Positions 11,001-19,766 of a DNA stretch of 43,300 nt are shown here, piece by piece. The notes under the pieces were generated by a model. The model did no database searches. It saw nothing but the letters and a program-made list of their open reading frames with translations, and was not told the origin of the DNA. Source of the DNA: Acinetobacter sp. Ver3 (GTDB lineage Bacteria; Pseudomonadota; Gammaproteobacteria; Pseudomonadales; Moraxellaceae); assembly GCF_000632455.1 (NCBI RefSeq), contig NZ_JFYL01000021.1, positions 1 to 43,300 on the forward strand, read 5' to 3'. The position numbers were made by a program, and so were the translations under genes. Numbering within the stretch: the stretch's first letter is position 1; each line of letters begins with the position of its first letter.

Positions 11001-11262
11001 CCATGTTATTGCTACACGATTTGATATGACTGCAAAAGAACTTGCAGATCTCAATAAGTTGAACCTACGTGCTGGATTGCAAAGAGGTCAAATTATTCAA
11101 GTTCCTAAAGTTGTTACAGATTATAAAGTCCGTAGTGGTGATTCCCTGTATAGAATTGCGAATCGATTTGGTATAGACATTGATCAGCTTGCAGAAATGA
11201 ATGGTTTGAAACCAAACACACCTTTACAGATTGGTGCTACGATAAAAGTTCCACATTCTTAA
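8050..11262 (+). CDS. mltD: Membrane-bound lytic murein transglycosylase D with an expanded LysM array
   Basis: 1070 aa, more than twice E. coli MltD. A lipoprotein signal ends in VMTGC with Cys35 as anchor. An SLT domain follows at about residues 130-260, with catalytic Glu153 in LPVIESSYDP, then AAGMWQFIPSTG and AAYNAGPGR. A degenerate LysM lies near residues 290-335, then a 240-residue low-complexity Ser/Thr/Ala/Pro linker. Eight clear LysM repeats (pattern Y.V..GD.L..IA....L....L..LN.L.....L..GQ.L.V) fill residues about 585-1070. LysM binds peptidoglycan and the SLT domain cleaves glycan strands to 1,6-anhydro products. The yejA-like gene starts 33 nt downstream and may be cotranscribed. 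The start has GGA six nt upstream. Confidence 0.95.
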   Translation: MSKTTTAVWQPSATFLFKISVITSAVTGLGVMTGCTASPTSAKTQKSNQLGMLDASSLDSLEDLLSATDMRAVEGDRLLILKHGDVWKRMTVGFKMDETKWDPRIDAQRSWFITRQPYLDRLSARASRYLYHTVKEAERRGLPTELALLPVIESSYDPAATSSAAAAGMWQFIPSTGRIYGLRQTNLYDGRRDVVESTRAAYEFLGSLYNQFGSWELALAAYNAGPGRIQQAINRNKAAGLPTDYWSLRLPQETMNYVPRFLAVAQIIKSPEKYGVRLPPIANRPHFREVPVPAGASLNEIASLTGLSRAELYQLNPGHRGDIIDPQSPQRILIPADLNPNIDRKLKALKPSSTGLWASASSPVSTSTPATTIITTVNTPKASNASVLATQTAKPVNNTQTPSVSTTISTSKGRTPSGSDALAAFAASAVVPSAPRIPVAVTPAQNVKPVRVEPEITAEEKAKILASIAPEKTTTTTSSDQIIASVIEPQATEAEKAEVVREISAIAPQGTEIVDPLDGKIKLTAIQTSQSVAAGQGSEVKVGFAYPKSVAESTLPTSEEAQLNQGKAFKKTESEVVVEPPKGKRSTYTVLPGDTLAIIAMKNGVSWRDIAKWNQVDPNATLYVGATLYLYDAKPVASAQKTDIKPASYIVKANDSLTSVANQFDLSVQQLAELNGLTINSNLLVGQKLNLTQSQASKSSKTEQALTKVQTKSYTVKRGEYLKLIADRYGLSTQELASLSSGLKADSSLYAGQKINVPLEEVQSATASSTTRASNAKTVPEIQTETYRVQRGDTLYNIANANKLTVVELATLNNLDIEKGLMVGQTIKVPVGSKVPEQYVVQSGDSLNAIASKYNLSVAQLAEMNGLRTNAGLQVGQKLNLKEDENKASTKQSSTRNNSVAEKVESHTVKSGETLASIARQYDMSLQSLLTLNDLNARSVLQIGQKLKVSGDVEKAAESTEKTPVRQSKSRDTEDYAVKSGESLHVIATRFDMTAKELADLNKLNLRAGLQRGQIIQVPKVVTDYKVRSGDSLYRIANRFGIDIDQLAEMNGLKPNTPLQIGATIKVPHS
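9820..11256 (+). repeat. Eight tandem LysM-coding units within mltD
   Basis: Eight LysM modules of about 45 codons are separated by linkers of very different length, from almost none between the last two to about 30 codons. They diverge from each other in both protein and DNA sequence, so this is an old array and not a recent tandem duplication. Repeat 4 has a changed core (RGEYLKL, LSSGL). Confidence 0.85.
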
Positions 11263-11295
11263 GTCTGCTTAAGCAATCAGGAATTTCATTTCGAG

Positions 11296-13149
11296 ATGTG
11301 CATTTCATCAACTTTGTCAAAAGCAAAGTTTATTCTCCTCTTCTTGCCCATTCATATCAGTGCATGGGCAAATCTTCAAACGACGACTTATATTGCTTTA
11401 CAGTCAAAACCTAAATATCTGAATTTAGATGCGATGCCATATGCCAACCCAGACGCACCAAAGGGTGGAAAGTTGGTGAAAGCGGCTGATGGGACATTTG
11501 ATAATCTAAACGGTATGAATGGGCAAGGGAGTTGGGTTGAAGGTACAAATTACTTGTTCGATACGCTATTTTCAAAGTCATTAGATGAACCAAATGTGTT
11601 TTATCCACTTTTGGCTGAGAAAATTCAGTTTGATCCAAGCCGAACAAAATTTGTGATTTTTCATTTAAATCCACGTGCTCGATTTAGTGATGGATCGCCT
11701 GTACTGGCTGAGGATGTCAAATTCACGTTTGAAATGTATTTAACCAAAACCAATCCCGGTTTACAGATGTATTTGTCTGATTTAGATAAAATTCAGGTTC
11801 TGTCTAAACATGCCGTAAAAATGGTATTTAAATCAGAAAGTAATACTGAAATGCCAGCAATACTTTCACAGATGCCTATTTTTTCTAAAAAGGATTGGGA
11901 ATCTAAAGATTTTAGTCGAGCAACACTCAAACCCATTTTAGGATCAGGGCCATATACAATTAAAAATATTGATGCTGGTCGTAGTATTACCTATCAGCGT
12001 AATCCCCATTATTGGGCTAAGGATTTGCTTGTAAATCGTGGTCGTTATAATTTTGATCAAATTAAATATGTTTATTACCGTAGTTCGGACATTGCATTTG
12101 AAGGATTTAAAGCTGGACAATATACATTTCACCAAGAGAAATTTGCTCGTAAATGGAAGACGGAATACAACTTTCCAGCATTTAACTCAGGGTTGGTTAA
12201 AAAATATAGTGTAGCTTTACAAAATCCTGCTCCGACACAAAGTATCGTTTTTAACACACGAAAAAAACCGCTAAACGATATCTATTTTAGACAAGCAATG
12301 ACCTATGCTTATGACTTTGAATGGCAAAATAAAGCATTGTTTTATCAACAATATCAACGTTTACAAAGTCATTTCCAGTTTAGTGAGCTAGAGGCAAAGT
12401 CAGTCCCAAGCCCTAAAGAATTAACAATATTAAAACCTTATTTATCTCGGTTACATCCTTTACAACGAGAAGGAGTATTAAAAGCGTGGAAATATCCTAT
12501 TACTGATGGTACAGGCTACAATCGTAAAAGCTTACTCACTGCTCGGAAAATTTTAATTGACCAGGGGTATTCATTTAAAAATGGTAATTTGCATGCGCGT
12601 GATGGAAAACCAATTCAATTAGAGTTGCTTCTTCATCAAGAAGGCTTACAACGGACGCTCATGCCTTATATTCGAAATTTAAAAAAATTGGGTATTCAGG
12701 TTTCGATTCGCCAAGTCGATATGCCTCAATATTTACAGCGAATGCGTCAATATGATTTTGATTTAACCACGATGGTGATGCCTCAGTCACTAAATCCTGG
12801 GAATGAGCAAGCGCAATTTTGGAGCAGTCATGCTGCAAATGAAGAGGGAAATTATAATTTTTCTGGTGTGAAAAATAGCGTTATAGATGAAATTATACAA
12901 CGTATTATCCATGCACCTGATCGAGAAAAATTAATATTAAATACACGTATCTTGGATCGTTTATTACGTGCAGGATATTATCAGATACTTACTTATGGAA
13001 ATGATCGTGAATGGTATGCGTATTGGAATATGTATAAACAGCCACAGATTAAACCAAAACTTGCTGTTGGTGAAGATTATTGGTGGGTAGATCAACAGCA
13101 AGCTCGCAAAGTGGCTGCTTATCTTGGTCGAAGTAAAGGCTCACGTTAA
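11296..13149 (+). CDS. yejA: Peptide ABC transporter periplasmic binding protein, YejA-like
   Basis: 617 aa with a Sec signal peptide ending near ISAWA (residue 25). The mature part is a family 5 solute-binding protein; PYANPDAPKGGKLV followed by FDNLNG is typical of the YejA branch. It captures oligopeptides in the periplasm for the inner-membrane importer encoded by the next three genes (12 nt, 3 nt and overlapping junctions). E. coli YejABEF imports peptides, including microcin C. The exact ligand here is unknown. Length fits the family. Confidence 0.9.
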   Translation: MCISSTLSKAKFILLFLPIHISAWANLQTTTYIALQSKPKYLNLDAMPYANPDAPKGGKLVKAADGTFDNLNGMNGQGSWVEGTNYLFDTLFSKSLDEPNVFYPLLAEKIQFDPSRTKFVIFHLNPRARFSDGSPVLAEDVKFTFEMYLTKTNPGLQMYLSDLDKIQVLSKHAVKMVFKSESNTEMPAILSQMPIFSKKDWESKDFSRATLKPILGSGPYTIKNIDAGRSITYQRNPHYWAKDLLVNRGRYNFDQIKYVYYRSSDIAFEGFKAGQYTFHQEKFARKWKTEYNFPAFNSGLVKKYSVALQNPAPTQSIVFNTRKKPLNDIYFRQAMTYAYDFEWQNKALFYQQYQRLQSHFQFSELEAKSVPSPKELTILKPYLSRLHPLQREGVLKAWKYPITDGTGYNRKSLLTARKILIDQGYSFKNGNLHARDGKPIQLELLLHQEGLQRTLMPYIRNLKKLGIQVSIRQVDMPQYLQRMRQYDFDLTTMVMPQSLNPGNEQAQFWSSHAANEEGNYNFSGVKNSVIDEIIQRIIHAPDREKLILNTRILDRLLRAGYYQILTYGNDREWYAYWNMYKQPQIKPKLAVGEDYWWVDQQQARKVAAYLGRSKGSR

Positions 13150-13160
13150 AGGTTAAATTT

Positions 13161-14231
13161 ATGGGTCTTTATATACTTAAACGACTTTTGCTAATCATTC
13201 CCACCTTATTTTTGATATTACTCATCAATTTCGCCGTCGTTCAAATTGCTCCTGGTGGACCTGTTGAACAGGCAATACAGAGAGCTGAACAGTTTCAAGG
13301 CATTGGTGTTGTGTCTGGTTCGACATCTCACATCAATGAAGTCCAGAGTCATTATCAGGGTACACGAGGACTCAGTCCTGAAATGGTCGAGCAGATCAAA
13401 GCGCAATATGGATTTGACCGCCCTGTGCATGAGCGCTTTTTTAAAATGCTCAAAGGATATCTTCAACTCGATTTTGGAACGAGCTTTTTTAAAAATAAAT
13501 CAGTAACAACATTAATTTTGGAAAAAATCCCAGTTACGATCTCCCTTGGATTATGGAGTACCTTACTGATCTACAGTATCGCCATTCCTCTAGGGATCAG
13601 CAAAGCGAAAAGACATGGCAGTCTGTTTGATCAAACGACCTCCCTAGTATTGGCCGTAGGTTATGCAGTGCCAACTTTTGTATTTGCTATTCTGCTTATT
13701 ATGATTTTTTCGGGGGGATCGTATTTGCAATGGTTTCCATTACAAGGATTGGTCTCTGAGAATTTCGCTGAACTCAGCTTCATTGATAAAGTAAAAGATT
13801 ATTTTTGGCATCTTACATTGCCTGTCCTTACTATTATATTAGGTGGATTTGCGACCCTCACATATCTAACAAAATACTCTTTTATGGAAGAGTTAAATAA
13901 ACAATATGTGACGGCAGCTCGTGCTAAAGGTCTGACCGAGCCACGCGTTTTATACAATCATGTTTTCCGTAACGCCATGTTGATCGTTATAGCAGGATTA
14001 CCTGAAGCACTGATCGGAATTTTTTTTGTTGGCAATCTATTTGTTGAAATTATATTTAATCTTGATGGTTTGGGATTGCTCGGATTTGAGGCAATTCAGC
14101 AGCGTGATTATCCTGTAATTTTTGGAACATTGTTTATCTTTACGTTGGTCGGTCTAATTTTGAGATTACTCAGTGATGTTCTATATCAATTGATTGATCC
14201 AAGAATCAATTTTGATCGTCAAGGAGCATAA
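13161..14231 (+). CDS. yejB: Peptide ABC transporter permease, YejB-like
   Basis: 356 aa. The N-terminal segment (LYILKRLLLIIPTLFLILL) is the first membrane helix, followed by a long periplasmic loop at residues about 35-115 and about five more helices. The cytoplasmic EAA loop that contacts the ATPase is present (YVTAARAKGL, then HVFRNAM). The ending VLYQLIDPRINFD is typical of DppB/OppB-type permeases. It lies 12 nt after yejA and 3 nt before yejE. It forms the channel together with YejE. Confidence 0.94.
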   Translation: MGLYILKRLLLIIPTLFLILLINFAVVQIAPGGPVEQAIQRAEQFQGIGVVSGSTSHINEVQSHYQGTRGLSPEMVEQIKAQYGFDRPVHERFFKMLKGYLQLDFGTSFFKNKSVTTLILEKIPVTISLGLWSTLLIYSIAIPLGISKAKRHGSLFDQTTSLVLAVGYAVPTFVFAILLIMIFSGGSYLQWFPLQGLVSENFAELSFIDKVKDYFWHLTLPVLTIILGGFATLTYLTKYSFMEELNKQYVTAARAKGLTEPRVLYNHVFRNAMLIVIAGLPEALIGIFFVGNLFVEIIFNLDGLGLLGFEAIQQRDYPVIFGTLFIFTLVGLILRLLSDVLYQLIDPRINFDRQGA

Positions 14232-14233
14232 AA

Positions 14234-15244
14234 ATGTCTCCACTTTTCGATCAACGAATTTCAAAATTTAAGTCACATCGACTCGGATTCTTCAGCTTCA
14301 TTTTATTTATCGCGATCTTTATTTTATCCTTGGGGGCAGAGTTTATTGCCAACGAAAAACCAATACTTATTTATTATAAAGAAGAAATTTATTTCCCAAT
14401 TTTTAAGCCTTATCCTGAAACAACATTCGGTGGTGTCTTTGAGACTGAGTCTGATTATAAAGATCCAGCCGTTCAAGAATTGATTAATGAGCATGGATGG
14501 CAGATTTGGCCTATCATCCCATTTTCATATCAAACACCTAATTATGAATTGGCAGAAGCTGTACCATCTCCACCGACCTCCGTGAATTGGTTAGGCACAG
14601 ATGATCAAGGTCGTGATGTCTTGGCAAGATTAATATATGGTATTCGTATCTCTTTGCTGTTCGGTATTGCACTTACTATTGGATCTGCATTCATAGGAAT
14701 TACCATTGGTGCTATCCAAGGCTACTTTGGCGGTTGGTTGGATCTGATCGGTCAAAGGCTGTTAGAGGTGTGGGGTGGTCTACCAATGTTATTTATTGTG
14801 ATGATCTTAGTGAGCATGTTTACACCAAGCGTATATTGGCTGTTTTTAATTATGCTGATGTTTGGTTGGACTGCGTTAGTTGGTCTTGTTCGTGCAGAGT
14901 TTCTGAAAGCCAGAAATTTGGATTATGTGCGAGCTGCGAGATCACTCGGTGCTACAGATAGTCAAATTATTATCAAACATATTTTACCCAATGCTATAAG
15001 TTCGTCACTTTCACAGCTTCCTTTCATTCTTACCGCTAATATTACCGCACTTACAGCCTTGGATTTTCTGGGCTATGGTTTGCCACCTGATACAGCTTCA
15101 ATTGGTGAAATTTTACTGCAGGGTAAGAATAATCTATCAGCACCGTGGCTGGTTTTATCTGGATTTTTTAGTCTAGCAGTTGTGTTATCTATTCTTATTT
15201 ATATTGGGGAGGCAGCTCGAGATGCATTTGATCCAAGAGGCTAA
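14234..15244 (+). CDS. yejE: Peptide ABC transporter permease, YejE-like
   Basis: 336 aa. The first helix is near residues 16-36. A long periplasmic insertion up to about residue 115 contains PSPPTSVNWLGTDDQGRDVLARLIYG, the signature of DppC/OppC-type permeases with the longer YejE loop. The EAA loop (YVRAARSLGA, HILPNAI) couples to the ATPase. The C-terminus ends GEAARDAFDPRG, also typical. Its last 23 bases overlap the start of yejF, whose ribosome binding site lies inside this gene. Confidence 0.94.
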   Translation: MSPLFDQRISKFKSHRLGFFSFILFIAIFILSLGAEFIANEKPILIYYKEEIYFPIFKPYPETTFGGVFETESDYKDPAVQELINEHGWQIWPIIPFSYQTPNYELAEAVPSPPTSVNWLGTDDQGRDVLARLIYGIRISLLFGIALTIGSAFIGITIGAIQGYFGGWLDLIGQRLLEVWGGLPMLFIVMILVSMFTPSVYWLFLIMLMFGWTALVGLVRAEFLKARNLDYVRAARSLGATDSQIIIKHILPNAISSSLSQLPFILTANITALTALDFLGYGLPPDTASIGEILLQGKNNLSAPWLVLSGFFSLAVVLSILIYIGEAARDAFDPRG

Positions 15245-16799
15245 ACCAATACTTGAAGTCAACAAGCTCAATATTCAGTTGAATGAACAAAAAATCTTAA
15301 CTGATTTGTCTTTTAAGCTAAATGCGGGTGAGACAGTTGCGATTGTTGGTGAAAGTGGTTCAGGAAAATCTTTAGCTTGTCTAAGTCTTCTAGGTCTTCA
15401 AGATCGCGCTCTAGACTTAAGTGGTGAAATCATATTTCAAAATGAAGATCTGCGTCTAAAACACGAGGATCAGTTGCGCTTAATACGTGGCAATAAGATC
15501 GCGATGATATTTCAAGAGCCAATGACGGCACTAAATCCATTACATACAATTGAAAAAATTATTTCAGAACCTTTATGGCTGATGGGGCTTAAGAAAAAAA
15601 CCATTCGAAAAAAAATAGAAGAAGTGCTTTGTGATGTAGGGTTGGGGAGTTCATCAGACATCCTCAAGCGATATCCAAACCAGTTGTCTGGTGGGCAGCG
15701 TCAAAGGGTAATGATTGCAACAGCTCTGATTTCCGAACCTGAAATTTTAATTGCAGACGAACCAACAACAGCCCTTGATGTATCACTACAGAAGCAAATT
15801 TTAAAATTAATTAAAGACCAAGCGCATCAAAAAAATATGGCCTTAGTTTTGGTTAGTCATGATTTAAGGTTGGTGCAACAATATGCTGATCAGGTATTGG
15901 TTTTGTCTAAAGGTGTCACAGTTGAACAGGGTGATGTCTCTCAAATATTCCTGCAGCCTCGCCATGAATATACTCGACTGCTCCTTAATCAGCAGTTTGA
16001 TTCGATTTCACCTATCAGTGAAGAGGCCAAAGAACTTTTAAATACTGAACATCTTCGAGTGCGGTATCCACCTAAGCTGAATTTTCTGAATGTATTTAAA
16101 ACTCAATTTATAGCGGTGGAAGATTTATGTTTTCAGCTTAAACAAGGAGAGTCGCTTGGTATTGTAGGTGAAAGTGGATCTGGAAAAACCAGTGCTGCAC
16201 TCGCGCTTGCACGACTCATAGAGTCAACAGGTACCATTGAGTTAAATCGTATCAAGCTCAATCAGTTGTCTGATAAGCAATTAAGAGCGCATCGAAATGA
16301 TTTTCAAATCGTTTTTCAAGATCCTTTTTCGAGTCTTAACCCAAGAATGAATGTTTTGTCATTATTAACTGAAGGGTTAAGATTAAAAAAATTGAGAAAG
16401 AGTGAAAAATTAAATCTCGCGATTCAAGCCCTTGAAGAGGTTAATCTCACAAAAGAATTTCTTCATCGTTATCCTCATCAAATGTCGGGTGGACAACGAC
16501 AAAGAGTATCACTGGCCAGAGCACTGATTCTGAAACCTCAATTACTCATTCTAGATGAGCCAACATCTGCATTAGATCGCAATACACAAATAAAATTGGT
16601 GAACTTACTTCAAGATATACAGCAAAGAACAGGGATCAGTTACATCTTTGTTAGTCATGATCTGAAAATTGTGAAAGCGTTATGCCATCGAGTTATGGTG
16701 ATGAAAGATGCAAAAGTTGTAGAAATTCAAGAGACAGAACGTTTATTCAGTGCACCGATTCATGCTTATACGCAACATCTTATACAAAGTAGTTTATAA
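15222..16799 (+). CDS. yejF: Peptide ABC transporter ATPase with two nucleotide-binding domains, YejF-like
   Basis: 525 aa from the ATG at 15222, chosen because GGGGAGG lies nine nt upstream; an upstream GTG at 15180 would add 14 unlikely hydrophobic residues. Two full ABC domains are fused: the first with GESGSGKS, LSGGQRQRV and LIADEPT, the second with GESGSGKT, MSGGQRQRV and LILDEPT. Each is followed by an H-loop (VSHDL). Both sites look competent. The domain order equals E. coli YejF, which powers YejBE. It is the last gene of the operon. Confidence 0.94.
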   Translation: MHLIQEAKPILEVNKLNIQLNEQKILTDLSFKLNAGETVAIVGESGSGKSLACLSLLGLQDRALDLSGEIIFQNEDLRLKHEDQLRLIRGNKIAMIFQEPMTALNPLHTIEKIISEPLWLMGLKKKTIRKKIEEVLCDVGLGSSSDILKRYPNQLSGGQRQRVMIATALISEPEILIADEPTTALDVSLQKQILKLIKDQAHQKNMALVLVSHDLRLVQQYADQVLVLSKGVTVEQGDVSQIFLQPRHEYTRLLLNQQFDSISPISEEAKELLNTEHLRVRYPPKLNFLNVFKTQFIAVEDLCFQLKQGESLGIVGESGSGKTSAALALARLIESTGTIELNRIKLNQLSDKQLRAHRNDFQIVFQDPFSSLNPRMNVLSLLTEGLRLKKLRKSEKLNLAIQALEEVNLTKEFLHRYPHQMSGGQRQRVSLARALILKPQLLILDEPTSALDRNTQIKLVNLLQDIQQRTGISYIFVSHDLKIVKALCHRVMVMKDAKVVEIQETERLFSAPIHAYTQHLIQSSL

Positions 16800-16806
16800 A
16801 AGTTAT

Positions 16807-16826
16807 TTGACAAGAAGGATTGTCAA
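16807..16826 (+). terminator. Weak hairpin after yejF
   Basis: TTGACAA and TTGTCAA form a 7-bp stem around a 6-nt loop eight bases after the yejF stop. Only a short TTCT follows, so termination would be weak. The TTGACA half could instead be a -35 element for the next gene, but I see no matching -10 at the right distance. Confidence 0.3.
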
Positions 16827-16901
16827 TTCTAGACTGAAATTCAGGGAAGTCACGCCTAATTGGTTTTAGGTTTAGATAAGCACAAAATTGAGAACTTCAA
16901 G

Positions 16902-18146
16902 ATGAGTAAAATTGCTGAGCCGATTCAAATTCGCAATACAACTTTCAAAAATCGCATTATTAAAGGCGCAATGAGTGAAGCTCTAGCGAATGCTGCTGGT
17001 GAACCAAATCATTTGCACACAGGCTTGTATGAAGCTTGGGCAAAAGGTGGTTTAGGGTGTTCAATCACAGGAAATGTGATGGTTGATCTACGTGCGAAGA
17101 ATGAGCCTGGTGTCGTCGTGGTCGAAAATGAGCGAGATTTACCTAAATTAAAGGCATGGGCTGACCTAGGTAAACGTTATGGTATGGTCCAGCTTGTTCA
17201 ATTGTCTCATCCGGGCAGACAGTGTCCTAAAGGCTTAAATAAAGAAACTGTTGCACCGTCTGCTGTTCCATTTAGTGCTATGTTGGCTACTACCTTTGCT
17301 ACTCCACGGGCTCTCGAGCATGAGGAAATTCTAGATCTAATCCAACGATTTGCAACCTCTGCAGCGATTTGCGAAAAAGCGGGCTTTGAAGGTGTTCAAT
17401 TACACGGTGCTCATGGATATTTAATCAGTGAATTTCTATCGCCACTGACCAATAAACGTAATGATCAATGGGGTGGCAGCATTGAAAATCGTATGCGTTT
17501 TTTATTAGAAATTTATAAAGCTGTTCGAGCTGCAACATCTAATAACTTTATCGTTTCAGTGAAATTGAATTCCGCAGATTTTCAACGTGGTGGAATTACT
17601 GAAGAAGAAGTGATTCAAGTATTTAAAGCTATTGATGATGCAGGTATCGATTTAATTGAAATTTCAGGTGGTACGTATGAAGCGCCCGCAATGGCAGGTG
17701 CTAAAGCTGAACAGCGTAAAGCAAGTACCATTGCACGTGAGGCTTACTTTTTAGATTTCGCAGAGAAAATACGTAAAGAAGTAAAATGCAGACTGATGGT
17801 TACAGGTGGATTCAGAACCGTTAAAGGGATGAATGATGCTTTAGAAAGTGGTGCATGTGACTTTATTGGAATTGCACGCCCGCTCGCTGTAGAAACGGAT
17901 TTAACTGATCGTTTGATTGCAGGACACGATGTTAGATATGCAGTAAAACCAATTAAAACAGGGATTCCATTTATTGATAAAATGGCAATTATGGAAATTA
18001 TTTGGTATGCGGCACAATTCAAAGCGATTGGTGAGGGTAATCAACCTAATCCAAAACTTTCACCTTTAAAAGTTTTTCTGAATTATGCAAAAGGAAATGT
18101 GAAGGCTATCATTCAAGGTAAAGTTAATTCAAGAAAATCTGCATAG
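16902..18146 (+). CDS. NADH:flavin oxidoreductase, Old Yellow Enzyme family
   Basis: 414 aa from the ATG at 16902; an in-frame TTG at 16860 would add 14 residues not expected in the family. It is an FMN-binding TIM barrel. Family motifs are VQLHGAHGYLISEFLSP, the GGS.ENR.RF stretch, and GACDFIGIARPLA near the C-terminus, which closes the phosphate site. There is no iron-sulfur Cys cluster or second NAD domain, so it is the single-domain type and not a 2,4-dienoyl-CoA reductase. Such enzymes reduce activated alkenes; the physiological substrate is unknown. It appears monocistronic, followed by its own terminator. Confidence 0.88.
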   Translation: MSKIAEPIQIRNTTFKNRIIKGAMSEALANAAGEPNHLHTGLYEAWAKGGLGCSITGNVMVDLRAKNEPGVVVVENERDLPKLKAWADLGKRYGMVQLVQLSHPGRQCPKGLNKETVAPSAVPFSAMLATTFATPRALEHEEILDLIQRFATSAAICEKAGFEGVQLHGAHGYLISEFLSPLTNKRNDQWGGSIENRMRFLLEIYKAVRAATSNNFIVSVKLNSADFQRGGITEEEVIQVFKAIDDAGIDLIEISGGTYEAPAMAGAKAEQRKASTIAREAYFLDFAEKIRKEVKCRLMVTGGFRTVKGMNDALESGACDFIGIARPLAVETDLTDRLIAGHDVRYAVKPIKTGIPFIDKMAIMEIIWYAAQFKAIGEGNQPNPKLSPLKVFLNYAKGNVKAIIQGKVNSRKSA

Positions 18147-18162
18147 TGTGAATCAATATATA

Positions 18163-18189
18163 TAAGGAGCCTTCATGGCTCCTTATTTT
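18163..18189 (+). terminator. Rho-independent terminator after the Old Yellow Enzyme gene
   Basis: TAAGGAGCC and GGCTCCTTA form a 9-bp perfect stem with a TTCAT loop, followed by TTTT. It lies 16 nt after the stop at 18146 and just before the end of the convergent minus-strand gene. Confidence 0.85.
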
Positions 18190-18205
18190 ATGCTGCGACT
18201 TAGAA

Positions 18206-19609
18206 CTAAAGCGCAAGCGTTTGAAAAGGGAAAAGTATCTTAGAAACTTCTTGGGTTGCCCATAATCCGATCGCTCGTGGATGATAGTAAGGTGAGAGAT
18301 ATGGAATTAATAATGCTAGTTTATCGTTTGTATCATCTAATGAATCACATTGATGTTTGATCTGTTCAAGTTCATGTTGATTATTGTATTTTGAGAGCCA
18401 GTTTTGATCTCCTGTTACAGGCATTCTTTTTAAACGAATAGTTAATGATTCCCCTTGAATCCAGTCTTTGATCAGCATTTTCTCAGTTGCATTAAATACA
18501 CCAAACATTTTGCCATCACTATCGTGAATAAGTTTCCAAAAACGACTTTCTTCGACAGGTCTGTTTTTAATAATCCATTGTTTATCAATTAAGATTTGAA
18601 CAAATTCAGATATTAATTGAGGTTGAGCGAGCCACTCATTAATAGACTTGCCACTGAATTGACATTTTTGGTTATGGATATGTTGACCGACAACTGCTTT
18701 TCTTTGCAGAAGTTGATAAACGCTTTTAGTCAGATCAATTTCTTGAATGATATTCGTCGAGCTCAAGCCAAGATCATTCATTTGGAAGCCCATTTTCACC
18801 AGTTCAAGATATTTTGATTTATCTTGAGCTTGATGATAATGATCAATAAATGCCTGTATTGATTTTTCAGCATGTCCATTGTGTGCATTATCAATTGTAA
18901 TATGAATATTAAAATAATGAGGATCAATTCCAAGTTCTGCTAACTCATAATTGGTGATTAACAGGTGTAGTGGTAATTGTTCATAACCCAAGTTAAATCC
19001 AATTACCAGTGGAAATAAATCATGTGATATATATGCGAGAGCAAGTTGAACAGCGGCTTGTTCAAAATAAATATCATCTAAATAATTAATGTACGGTTCA
19101 AGCTCGAAATGTCGTAGTAAGCTTTGATACATGCAAACATGATTTGCTTTAGCATCTCCCAAGCCAAGTTCTTCTAAGTAGATATAGCTTAGATCTTTGT
19201 TCTCAAACAAAGAGGGGTGCGTAAGAGATGAATATAGCCATGAGCCATCTGCATATTTAACTGGAGCAACTTTATATAAAAACTCTAAAGCATGAGAGAT
19301 GGTTGGAAAGTAGTCACGCCCAAGGCCTGATTTTCGTTGATCTAGATAACTTTGAAATTTAGAACAAGTTTGATCATGTTCGTGTTGTATATGTTGCCTA
19401 ACTTGGTCTACCTGATCAATCCACGATAAATGAGTCGTATTGAGTTGATCGAATAGTGAAAGAACATAGCTTTCGGCATATTCTGTTTTACATTCACGAT
19501 TCACTTTAGGGTCTAAAAAAAACTCAACCCAGTCTTTATTTGTTTTAGGACTAATTGTATTTAATTGTGATGGGGATGCTAGGGGATTAAGTACGGTGTT
19601 GTCCAACAT
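18206..19609 (-). CDS. Predicted haem-oxygenase-like diiron oxidase (iron-containing redox enzyme family)
   Basis: 467 aa from the ATG at 19609, preceded by GGAG at six nt spacing; ATG 19612 and TTG 19621 are in-frame alternatives. The protein is soluble and helical. From this start E147 and H157 (E-x9-H, in EELGLGDAKANH) and H236-x3-D240-x2-H243 (HITIDNAH) match the metal-ligand spacing known for haem-oxygenase-like diiron oxidases such as the SznF central domain; E210 in GYEQ is a candidate further carboxylate. This group oxidises amines, fatty acids or amino-acid-derived substrates. About 100 N-terminal and 200 C-terminal residues are not explained by the core domain. No biosynthetic partner gene is adjacent, so the substrate is unknown. 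Confidence 0.7.
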   Translation of the reverse strand: MLDNTVLNPLASPSQLNTISPKTNKDWVEFFLDPKVNRECKTEYAESYVLSLFDQLNTTHLSWIDQVDQVRQHIQHEHDQTCSKFQSYLDQRKSGLGRDYFPTISHALEFLYKVAPVKYADGSWLYSSLTHPSLFENKDLSYIYLEELGLGDAKANHVCMYQSLLRHFELEPYINYLDDIYFEQAAVQLALAYISHDLFPLVIGFNLGYEQLPLHLLITNYELAELGIDPHYFNIHITIDNAHNGHAEKSIQAFIDHYHQAQDKSKYLELVKMGFQMNDLGLSSTNIIQEIDLTKSVYQLLQRKAVVGQHIHNQKCQFSGKSINEWLAQPQLISEFVQILIDKQWIIKNRPVEESRFWKLIHDSDGKMFGVFNATEKMLIKDWIQGESLTIRLKRMPVTGDQNWLSKYNNQHELEQIKHQCDSLDDTNDKLALLIPYLSPYYHPRAIGLWATQEVSKILFPFQTLAL

Positions 19610-19707
19610 CATCTTCTCCAAGCGTTATTAAGGGTTTAAACCACCATAACCTGCAAAGATGATAATGTTGTTTATTTTGTGTTCGATTTTTAGGGTGACT
19701 AAGTTAT

Positions 19708-19744
19708 AAAAAAAAGCCCAAGTCTTAAATGCTTGGGCTTTTTT
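19708..19744 (-). terminator. Terminator of the tRNA-Glu array
   Basis: A GC-rich perfect stem (AAGCCCAAG / CTTGGGCTT) with a 9-nt loop is followed on the minus strand by eight T residues. It lies 22 nt past the 3' end of the last tRNA and ahead of the diiron-oxidase-like gene, so it should stop transcription of the three-tRNA unit. The T-tracts on both sides would allow bidirectional action. Confidence 0.88.
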
Positions 19745-19766
19745 ATGAGATGTATCATCTCGAATA

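Noticed and set aside
15180..15221. Upstream extension of yejF from GTG 15180
   Set aside because: It lacks a ribosome site, while GGGGAGG is ideally placed for the ATG at 15222.
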